From Pseudazoarcus pumilus_A (GTDB taxonomy: Bacteria > Pseudomonadota > Gammaproteobacteria > Burkholderiales > Rhodocyclaceae), in the NCBI GenBank assembly GCA_033837965.1, contig JAJLLM010000059.1, positions 1 to 20,944 of the forward strand: a stretch of DNA of 20,944 nucleotides, given 5' to 3'. The notes below the pieces were generated by a model. That model made no database searches. It was not told the origin of the DNA and saw only the letters and a list, made by a program, of their open reading frames with translations. The translations under genes and the position numbers were made by a program. Positions 7,132-12,511 of this stretch are shown here, piece after piece. Within the stretch, counting starts at the first letter, position 1. The number at the start of each line of letters is the position of its first letter.

Positions 7132-7779
7132 TCAGTTGCCGTTCGAGGTCTTGTTGCCGGCGTCGAACTTGGCGGCCTGTTCCGCGCTGATGATCTCGAA
7201 CACACGCACCACCTTCTGCACGCCGCGCGTGGTGCGGGCGACTTCGGTAGCGGCTTCGGCTTCAGGCTGCGTGACGATGCCCATCAGGTACACCGTGGAG
7301 ACTTCCGTAACGACCTTGATGTGGTTGGCGGCCAGGCGCTTGTCGTCAACCAGGCGGGCCTTGACCATCGAGGTCAGCATCGCATCGTTGCTGCGCTCGG
7401 ACAGCGTGCTCAGCCCCGACACCTGCAGTTCATTGACCATGCCCTGTACGTTCTCGACCTGCGCGGCGATCTGCTGCGCTTCGTCGCGCATGGTGGCGTA
7501 GGGCACCTGGCCGGTCAGCAGCACGGTGCGGTTGTAGGACGTCACGCTGATGTTCACGGCGTTGCCGAAGCGCTCGCGCAGGCGGCGGCGGGTGCGCCAC
7601 TCGATGCCTTCGTCTTCCACCATGGCGCCGGAGGTGCGGCGGTCGTTGTAAGCCACCACGGCGCCGGTGGCGGCACCACCGACGAACAGCGGGGCGCAGC
7701 CCTGGACCAGCGGCAGGGTCGTGCCGGCGGCGAGCCCGAGCAGGATCCGACGGCGGTTGAGAGCGGGGGTGTGCTTCAT
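7132..7779 (-). CDS. dolP: BON-domain outer-membrane lipoprotein, DolP/YraP family
   Basis: A 215-aa lipoprotein with two BON domains (about 50-125 and 130-200; the first contains V-L-L-T-G-Q-V and the second V-Y-L-M-G-I-V, the strand motif of BON repeats). Residues 1-28 form a lipoprotein signal peptide ending L-V-Q-G-C with Cys28 as the lipidated residue. A triple Arg precedes the hydrophobic core. In E. coli, DolP binds anionic phospholipid at division sites and supports outer-membrane integrity and the amidase activator NlpD. AGGAG lies 7 nt before the ATG, and the start overlaps the upstream diaA/gmhA stop in ATGA. Gene order yraN-diaA-dolP matches E. coli yraN-yraO-yraP, which supports the name. 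Confidence 0.88.
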   Translation of the reverse strand: MKHTPALNRRRILLGLAAGTTLPLVQGCAPLFVGGAATGAVVAYNDRRTSGAMVEDEGIEWRTRRRLRERFGNAVNISVTSYNRTVLLTGQVPYATMRDEAQQIAAQVENVQGMVNELQVSGLSTLSERSNDAMLTSMVKARLVDDKRLAANHIKVVTEVSTVYLMGIVTQPEAEAATEVARTTRGVQKVVRVFEIISAEQAAKFDAGNKTSNGN

Positions 7780-8369
7780 TCTTCGACTCCTAGCAGAAGA
7801 CAATCGATTCCGTCGCACAGGCAGTGCAGCACCAACAGGTGAACTTCCTGGATGCGTGCCGTGCGGTCGGACGGTACACAGATGTGGATGTCGTTCGGGC
7901 CGAGCAGGTCGGTCATCTTGCCGCCGTTCTTGCCGGTCAGCGCCACCACGCGTACTTCACGCTCGTGCGCAGCATGGATGGCGTCAATGACGTTGGGCGA
8001 ATTGCCGCTGGTGGAGATCGCCAGCAACACGTCACCGGGCTGGCCGAGCGCGCGCAGTTGCTTGGAGAAGACCTGTACGTAGTCGTAATCGTTCGCGATG
8101 GATGTAAGCGTCGATGTGTCGGTGGTCAGCGCGATGGCGGCCAGCGGCGGGCGTTCCATCTCGAAGCGGTTGAGCAGTTCGGCCGCGAAATGCTGCGCGT
8201 CGGCCGCCGAGCCGCCGTTGCCGCAGGCCATGATCTTGCCATTGGCAAGCAGGCTCTGGGTCATGGCTTCGATGGCGCCGGCAATCGGTGCGGCGAGCTG
8301 CGACAGGGCCTGCTGCTTGACGGCGGCGCTGTCTTCGAACTGGCGGGAAATGCGCTTGATGAGATCCAT
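7776..8369 (-). CDS. SIS-domain protein of the GmhA/DiaA family (phosphoheptose isomerase-like)
   Basis: A 197-aa single SIS-domain protein. The phosphosugar-binding G-N-G-G-S-A-A-D-A-Q-H-F segment is at 50-61 and A-I-S-T-S-G-N-S-P at 117-125. The residues that GmhA uses for zinc and catalysis appear to be present: H60 and E64 (H-F-A-A-E), Q174 and H182 (R-I-Q-E-V-H...L-H-C-L-C-D). GmhA converts sedoheptulose 7-phosphate to the heptose precursor of LPS core, whereas E. coli DiaA regulates DnaA and has lost part of this set. Gene context (yraN upstream, dolP downstream) is that of DiaA. A possible -10 (TAGACT, minus strand 8415-8410) lies in the 125-bp gap before it, but no good -35 is visible. 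Either role, or both, is possible, so no symbol is given. Confidence 0.9.
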   Translation of the reverse strand: MDLIKRISRQFEDSAAVKQQALSQLAAPIAGAIEAMTQSLLANGKIMACGNGGSAADAQHFAAELLNRFEMERPPLAAIALTTDTSTLTSIANDYDYVQVFSKQLRALGQPGDVLLAISTSGNSPNVIDAIHAAHEREVRVVALTGKNGGKMTDLLGPNDIHICVPSDRTARIQEVHLLVLHCLCDGIDCLLLGVEE

Positions 8370-8494
8370 GGTGACGAGGCGAATGACGCCGTGGCCCGGC
8401 GGGAGCCGCAGTCTAGCATGCGTGCTGCGGTGCAGAAGGGGTGCTCAAAGTATGCCCGCGCGGGTGCGGCGCGTGTCCGCCGCCTTACACGAAG

Positions 8495-8914
8495 TTACCA
8501 AGCGGGCAGCTCGAAGGCATGGCGTAGCCAGCGAGCAGAGGCGGGGTCGAGTTGCTCGAACAGCACTGCATCGAAACGCATCGGCCGGCGCGCGTGAGCG
8601 GCCCCCGCGCCGGACAGCCACCACTGCGCGGCATGGATGATGCGCTGCTGTTTGGTCGCGGTGATGCTGTCCGCGGCATCGCCGAAGCGGCCGGCGCTGC
8701 GCAGGCGGACTTCGACAAACACCAGCGTGGTGCTGTCCAGGCAGATCAGGTCGATTTCGCCACCGCGACAGCGCAACCGGCGTTCCAGTATGCGCAGGCC
8801 GTGACGGGTAAGCAGCTGCTCCGCGAGTTCCTCTGCGCGCAACCCGCGTGCTTGCGCGCGGACGCCGCCGGAGCCCACAATGCCTGCTTTTCCCGTTTCG
8901 GAACGTCCGCCCAT
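8495..8914 (-). CDS. yraN: YraN/UPF0102 family predicted endonuclease-fold protein
   Basis: A 139-aa protein if the ATG at 8914 is used. The core matches the UPF0102 family, which has a restriction-endonuclase-like fold: R-G-L-R-A-E-E-L-A-E at the start of the domain, R-G-G-E-I-D-L-I, then V-F-V-E-V-R, carrying the E/D...E-x-[VK]-type acidic residues. The biological role is not established. The start is ambiguous. ATG 8914 has GGAG 6 nt upstream, while a GTG at 8878 has only weak signals; a longer opening to 8992 has no support. With 8914, the 5' end overlaps the 5' end of divergent rsmI by 35 nt. It is followed by diaA/gmhA after 125 nt, as in the yraN-diaA-dolP order. Confidence 0.85.
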   Translation of the reverse strand: MGGRSETGKAGIVGSGGVRAQARGLRAEELAEQLLTRHGLRILERRLRCRGGEIDLICLDSTTLVFVEVRLRSAGRFGDAADSITATKQQRIIHAAQWWLSGAGAAHARRPMRFDAVLFEQLDPASARWLRHAFELPAW

Positions 8915-9779
8915 GCGTGACTCCGCGAGTTTCCTTTCCAGTACGCCGTCATTGTATGTGGTGGCCACGCCGATCGGGCACCTGTCCGACATTAGCGCGC
9001 GTGCGCTGGGCGTGCTGCGCGAGGTGGATGTGGTGGCGGCCGAGGATACGCGCCACAGTCAGCGCTTGCTGGATGCGCATGGCATCCGGGCGAATCTGCT
9101 GGCGCTGCATGAACACAACGAGCAGACCGCTGCGACGAAGCTGATCGCGTTGCTCGGCGAAGGCAAGCATGTGGCGCTGATCAGCGACGCCGGCACGCCC
9201 GGCGTGTCCGATCCCGGTGCGCGTGCCGTGGCGCGCGTGCTGGAGGCCGGCTTTGCGGTGGTGCCGGTGCCGGGGGTGTGTGCTGCGGTGGCGGCGCTGT
9301 CCGCATCCGGCATGGGCGAGGGCGGCTTCCGCTTTGTCGGCTTCCTGCCGCCGAAGTCGGGGGCGCGCTGCACCGGGCTGCAGGCGCTCGCTGATGAGCC
9401 GGTACCGCTGGTGTTTTATGAGTCGCCGCACCGCATTGCGGAGTGTCTGGCCGATCTGGCGGAGGTGCTGGGTGCGCAGCGCGAGATCGTGGTGGCGCGC
9501 GAGATCACCAAGCGCCACGAACAGATCGCACGCATGCCCCTGGGCGAGGCGACGGCATGGCTGGCGGCGGATCCGGACCGCGCGCGCGGCGAGTTCGTGC
9601 TGGTGGTGTCGGGCTGCCCGCCGGTCGAAGGCCTGCCCGCCGACGCCGAGCGAGTGCTGCTGATGTTGCTGCGTGAACTGCCGCTGAAAACTGCGGCGCA
9701 ACTGGCGGCCGAGATCACCGGGGCGCCGCGCAAGCTGCTCTACGCGCGCGCCCTCGAACTGAAACAGGGACTAGAATGA
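8880..9779 (+). CDS. rsmI: 16S rRNA (cytidine1402-2'-O)-methyltransferase RsmI
   Basis: A 299-aa SAM-dependent tetrapyrrole-methylase-fold enzyme that 2'-O-methylates C1402 in the decoding centre of 16S rRNA. It acts together with RsmH, also in this window, which methylates N4 of the same base. Motifs: V-V-A-T-P-I-G-H-L-S-D at 27-37, A-E-D-T-R at 54-58, S-D-A-G-T-P-G-V-S-D-P-G at 102-113, and Y-E-S-P-H-R near 179. ATG 8880 has GGAG at 8870-8873 with a 6-nt gap; an in-frame ATG at 8913 is the alternative and would also fit the family N-terminus. It is head-to-head with yraN and overlaps pyrC by 4 nt if pyrC starts at 9776. Confidence 0.95.
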   Translation: MPAFPVSERPPMRDSASFLSSTPSLYVVATPIGHLSDISARALGVLREVDVVAAEDTRHSQRLLDAHGIRANLLALHEHNEQTAATKLIALLGEGKHVALISDAGTPGVSDPGARAVARVLEAGFAVVPVPGVCAAVAALSASGMGEGGFRFVGFLPPKSGARCTGLQALADEPVPLVFYESPHRIAECLADLAEVLGAQREIVVAREITKRHEQIARMPLGEATAWLAADPDRARGEFVLVVSGCPPVEGLPADAERVLLMLLRELPLKTAAQLAAEITGAPRKLLYARALELKQGLE

Positions 9780-9805
9780 CGTCATCAAGCAAGGCTCAGG
9801 AAAAC

Positions 9806-10846
9806 ATGCAATCCATTAGCCTCGTGCGGCCCGACGACTGGCATCTGCACGTACGCGATGGCGACGCGCTGGCGGCCGTCGTGCCTCATACCGCGGAGCG
9901 CTTCGGTCGCGCCATCATCATGCCCAACCTGCGTCCGCCGGTGACCACTACCGAGGCGGCGCTGGCTTATCGCGAGCGCATCCTCGCCGCCGTGCCGGCC
10001 GGTCTGAAGTTCGAGCCGCTGATGACGCTGTACCTGACCGACAACATGCCGCCCGAGGAGATCGACCGTGCGGCCGATTCGGGTGCGGTGGTGGCCCTCA
10101 AGCTGTATCCGGCCGGTGCCACGACCAACTCCGATTCCGGCGTGACCGACATCGCCAAGGTCTATCCGGTACTCGAGCGCATGGAGCAGCGCGGACTGGT
10201 GCTGTGTGTGCACGGGGAAGTGACGGACGCCGAAATCGACGTGTTCGACCGCGAGCACGTCTTCATCGAGCGCATCCTGACGCCGCTGGTCGAGCGTTTC
10301 CCGGGCCTGCGCGTGGTGTTCGAGCACATCACCACGTCGGCTGCGGTCGACTTCGTGCGGTCGCGCGAGCGCAATGTCGGCGCCACCATCACGCCGCACC
10401 ACTTGCTGATGAACCGCAACGCCATCTTTGCGGGCGGGATTCGCCCGCACCATTACTGCCTGCCGGTGCTCAAGCGCGAGCAGCACCGCCGTGCGCTGGT
10501 CGAGGCCGCCACGTCGGGCGATGCACGCTTCTTCCTCGGAACCGACTCTGCGCCGCACGCCAAGGGCGACAAGGAATCGGCCTGCGGTTGTGCCGGCTGC
10601 TATGTTGCCAACGCCGGGATCGAGCTCTATGCCGAAGTATTCGAGCGTGCGGGTGCGCTCGACAAGCTGGAGGCGTTTGCCAGCCTGAATGGGCCCGCGT
10701 TCTACGGACTCGCGCCCAATCGCGAATCCATCACGCTGGTGAGGGAATCATGGACCGTTCCGCAATCGTATCCGTGGATCAACGGACAAGTCGTGGTGCC
10801 GCTGCGCGCCGGCGAGAGCGTCGCCTGGCGTCTGGTCGGAGCATGA
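9806..10846 (+). CDS. pyrC: Dihydroorotase PyrC (class II)
   Basis: A 346-aa metalloenzyme that interconverts carbamoyl-aspartate and dihydroorotate, the third step of pyrimidine synthesis. The HxH metal motif is R-P-D-D-W-H-L-H (8-15). The carbamylated-lysine region is A-L-K-L-Y-P-A-G-A-T-T-N-S, further metal histidines are in V-H-G-E and E-H-I-T-T, and the catalytic Asp is in L-G-T-D-S-A-P-H. The C-G-C-A-G-C cluster after it is typical of the E. coli-like class. ATG 9806 has AGGA just upstream and gives the usual N-terminus. ATG 9776, which overlaps the rsmI stop as ATGA and also has AGGG upstream, would add ten residues and cannot be excluded. It overlaps the following lipoprotein gene. 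Confidence 0.95.
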   Translation: MQSISLVRPDDWHLHVRDGDALAAVVPHTAERFGRAIIMPNLRPPVTTTEAALAYRERILAAVPAGLKFEPLMTLYLTDNMPPEEIDRAADSGAVVALKLYPAGATTNSDSGVTDIAKVYPVLERMEQRGLVLCVHGEVTDAEIDVFDREHVFIERILTPLVERFPGLRVVFEHITTSAAVDFVRSRERNVGATITPHHLLMNRNAIFAGGIRPHHYCLPVLKREQHRRALVEAATSGDARFFLGTDSAPHAKGDKESACGCAGCYVANAGIELYAEVFERAGALDKLEAFASLNGPAFYGLAPNRESITLVRESWTVPQSYPWINGQVVVPLRAGESVAWRLVGA

Positions 10847-11259
10847 TGCGCGGCCTGCAGCTCGCCTTGCTGGCAGTGTGTGCTTCCCTGCTGGCGGGCT
10901 GCGAGAACAGTGCCACCGCCTATACGCTGGAGAGCAACCAGCACGCCGTGATCCTGGTGCGGGAGCAGCCGTATTTCTGGGATCAGGACATCAAGCAGTT
11001 CATCATCGTGTCGCGCCTGCCGGCCTGCCAGCGCCGCGTGGCGATCCACCCCGACGCCAAGTCGCTGACGCCCATCGACGTCTTCGAGGCCGGCTATCTG
11101 ATGTGGGCGTTGCGGCAGGGCGAGCGCTGGTATCTGGCCAGTACCGACCGCTGTCTGGTGCAGGACTGGGCCAACCCCACCGGTGCCCAGCCCGGTCCGG
11201 CCGTCGGGCAGTTCCGGGCCGGTCCCGACAAACCCGTATTCGTGCCTGCCGGCGGTTGA
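10843..11259 (+). CDS. Small predicted lipoprotein of unknown function
   Basis: A 138-aa protein. An N-terminal hydrophobic segment ends in the lipobox L-L-A-G-C with Cys20, so it is predicted to be lipidated. The mature part has only two further cysteines (in L-P-A-C-Q-R and T-D-R-C-L-V), spaced so that one disulfide is plausible, plus an aromatic stretch around P-Y-F-W-D-Q-D. I recognise no named domain. The ATG at 10843 overlaps the pyrC stop (a second ATG at 10846 follows directly), so it is probably translated by coupling from pyrC. The stop lies 8 nt before the -10 box of rnpB, so its 3' coding end probably includes the upstream part of the rnpB promoter. Confidence 0.8.
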   Translation: MMRGLQLALLAVCASLLAGCENSATAYTLESNQHAVILVREQPYFWDQDIKQFIIVSRLPACQRRVAIHPDAKSLTPIDVFEAGYLMWALRQGERWYLASTDRCLVQDWANPTGAQPGPAVGQFRAGPDKPVFVPAGG

Positions 11260-11267
11260 GGCCGGCG

Positions 11268-11273
11268 TATAAT
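11268..11273 (+). promoter_or_regulatory. Predicted -10 box of the rnpB promoter
   Basis: A perfect TATAAT lies 7 nt before the predicted first base of RNase P RNA (11281), the spacing expected of a sigma-70 -10 element. The corresponding -35 region (about 11245-11250, CCTGCC) does not match the consensus and lies within the preceding lipoprotein gene. Confidence 0.7.
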
Positions 11274-11280
11274 CCGCCCC

Positions 11281-11766
11281 GGAAGTTCGCCAGGCAATCG
11301 CTGCGCGCCTTGTTGCGCGTGGAGGAAAGTCCGGGCCCCGCAGAGCAGGATGCCGGCTAACGGCCGGGCGCCGTGAGGCGACGGAAAGTGCAACAGAGAG
11401 CAGACCGCCGATGGCTCGGACTTCGCCGCCGCAAGGCGGCAAAGTCCTTTTAGAAGAGTGAGCCGCGAGGCTCTCTTTTCTGGGCACAGGTAAGGGTGAA
11501 ACGGTGCGAAATCGAGCGTGAGCGAGATTTCGGGTGGCGCGAAAGCGCTGCCGTGTAAGAGACCACCGCGGGACTGGTAACAGGACCGGCACGGCAAACC
11601 CCATCCGGGGCAAGGCCAAATAGGGGAGCAATGGCGTGGCTCGCGCTGCTCCCGGGTAGGCTGCTAGAGGGTCGCGGCAACGCGGCTCCCAGAGGAATGA
11701 TTGCCCGGGTCGGTCGCTCGCGCGGCCGGCCTCGACAGAACCCGGCTTACCGGCGAACTTCCACAT
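11281..11766 (+). ncRNA. rnpB: RNase P RNA (bacterial type A), with an expanded specificity domain
   Basis: The catalytic RNA that removes 5' leaders from pre-tRNA. The 5' GGAAGTTCGCC (11281-11291) pairs perfectly with the 3' GGCGAACTTCC (11752-11762) to form P1. Universally conserved blocks are present: GAGGAAAGTCCGGGC at 11322-11336, CAACAGAGAGCA near 11391, ACCGCCGATGG near 11404, AGGTAAGGGTGAAA near 11488, CTGGTAACAG near 11574, GGCAAACCCC and GGCCAAATAGGGG near 11592-11625, and ACAGAACCCGGCTTA near 11735. At about 482-486 nt it is clearly longer than E. coli M1 RNA (377 nt). The extra length lies in the P12 and P13/P14 regions. The exact 3' end is approximate. Confidence 0.97.
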
Positions 11767-11775
11767 CCATTCGGC

Positions 11776-11807
11776 GCCATCGTCGCATCCGCGACGGTGG
11801 CGTTTTT
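11776..11807 (+). terminator. Rho-independent terminator after rnpB
   Basis: GCCATCGTCGC (11776-11786) and GCGACGGTGGC (11791-11801) form an 11-bp stem with one G-U pair and a 4-nt loop. A run of five T follows at 11803-11807, with another T run shortly after. It lies 14 nt after the end of rnpB P1, which places it correctly to terminate rnpB transcription and separate it from the dcw cluster. Confidence 0.9.
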
Positions 11808-11812
11808 CATTT

Positions 11813-11915
11813 TTCCCACCGTTTCGTCATTTCCTTCCAGATGTTTCGCTGCTGTTCCGGTGTGGTCTCAAGACTCGCGTCCGGGGCATTGATTTGTCGG
11901 GAATTCCCACCGTTT
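11813..11915. repeat. 12-bp direct repeat (two copies) between rnpB and mraZ
   Basis: TTCCCACCGTTT occurs at 11813-11824 and again at 11904-11915, 91 bp apart. The second copy overlaps a perfect 10-bp palindrome, GGGAATTCCC (11899-11908). No gene is visible in the 160 bp from the rnpB terminator to the mraZ promoter. TCCCAC is the reverse complement of GTGGGA, so these could be isolated inverted MraZ-like boxes, but a regulatory role is speculative. Confidence 0.35.
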
Positions 11916-11967
11916 TGGCCGTTCCGGTAAGTCATTGTGGTGCAAAGAAAATCCCCATAACCGCGGC

Positions 11968-11996
11968 TTGACCGTGGAAATTCTTTACTCTAGAGT
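11968..11996 (+). promoter_or_regulatory. Predicted sigma-70 promoter of the dcw cluster (Pmra)
   Basis: TTGACC (11968-11973, 5/6 match to -35) and TAGAGT (11991-11996, 4/6 match to -10) are separated by the optimal 17 bp. The start point would be near 12003, giving a leader of about 65 nt before mraZ. The -10 box overlaps the first of the GTGG repeats. Confidence 0.65.
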
Positions 11997-12028
11997 GGCA
12001 GCAAGTGGAAAAAAGTGGGGCTCGGTGG
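11995..12028 (+). promoter_or_regulatory. Predicted MraZ operator: four GTGG boxes at exact 10-bp spacing
   Basis: GTGG occurs at 11995, 12005, 12015 and 12025, a strict 10-bp period that places all copies on one face of the helix. In E. coli and other bacteria, MraZ binds tandem TGGG-type boxes with 10-bp periodicity upstream of its own gene and represses the operon. These boxes lie just after and within the -10 of the predicted promoter, where bound MraZ would block initiation. Only the third box extends to GTGGGG. Confidence 0.75.
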
Positions 12029-12067
12029 TGATTTTTGCCGAATCCGGGTCATAACTCAGGGGGTGCG

Positions 12068-12511
12068 ATGTTCCAGGGTGCAGCCGCGCTCAGTGTCGAT
12101 GCCAAGGGCCGTCTGGCGGTCCCGGCGCGCCATCGCGAGGCTCTGGTGCCCGACGGCGCGCCGTTGGTCATCACGGCGCACCCTCACCGCTGTCTTCTCG
12201 TCTATCCGCAGCACGCCTGGGAGCCGATCAGCCGTCAGATCGCCGCCATGCCCGGGCTGGATCCCCGTACCGCCACCCTCAAGCGCCTGTTCATCGGTTA
12301 CGCCCAGTGCGAAACGCTGGACGGCGCCGGCCGCACGCTGATTGCGCCGTCGCTGCGCCAATGGGCGGGGCTGGACAAGCAGGTCTGGCTGGTGGGACAG
12401 GGCTCGCATTTCGAACTGTGGTCGGACGCCGGCTGGCAGGCGCAGCAGGAGGCAATGCAGTCGCTCGATGGCGACGGCTTGCCGCCGGGGTTCGAGAGTC
12501 TGGCGCTATGA
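12068..12511 (+). CDS. mraZ: Transcriptional regulator MraZ
   Basis: A 147-aa double-AbrB-like (SpoVT/AbrB fold) DNA-binding protein that binds the repeats upstream of the dcw cluster and represses it. The two family D-x-x-G-R motifs are visible: V-D-A-K-G-R-L at about 10-16, and L-D-G-A-G-R-T-L-I-A-P in the second half. The N-terminus M-F-Q-G-A-A-A-L-S-V-D is canonical, and AGGGGG precedes the ATG, so I reject the upstream TTG. First gene of the cluster; its stop overlaps the rsmH start (ATGA). The operator boxes described above suggest autorepression. Confidence 0.95.
   Translation: MFQGAAALSVDAKGRLAVPARHREALVPDGAPLVITAHPHRCLLVYPQHAWEPISRQIAAMPGLDPRTATLKRLFIGYAQCETLDGAGRTLIAPSLRQWAGLDKQVWLVGQGSHFELWSDAGWQAQQEAMQSLDGDGLPPGFESLAL

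Noticed and set aside
11631..11930. Open frame across the 3' half of rnpB and the following spacer
   Set aside because: It lies within conserved RNase P RNA sequence and runs through the intrinsic terminator, so it is not a gene.
12035..12067. Upstream TTG start extending mraZ by 11 codons
   Set aside because: The canonical MraZ N-terminus and a good ribosome site support ATG 12068. The extension starts only 7 nt beyond the last operator box.
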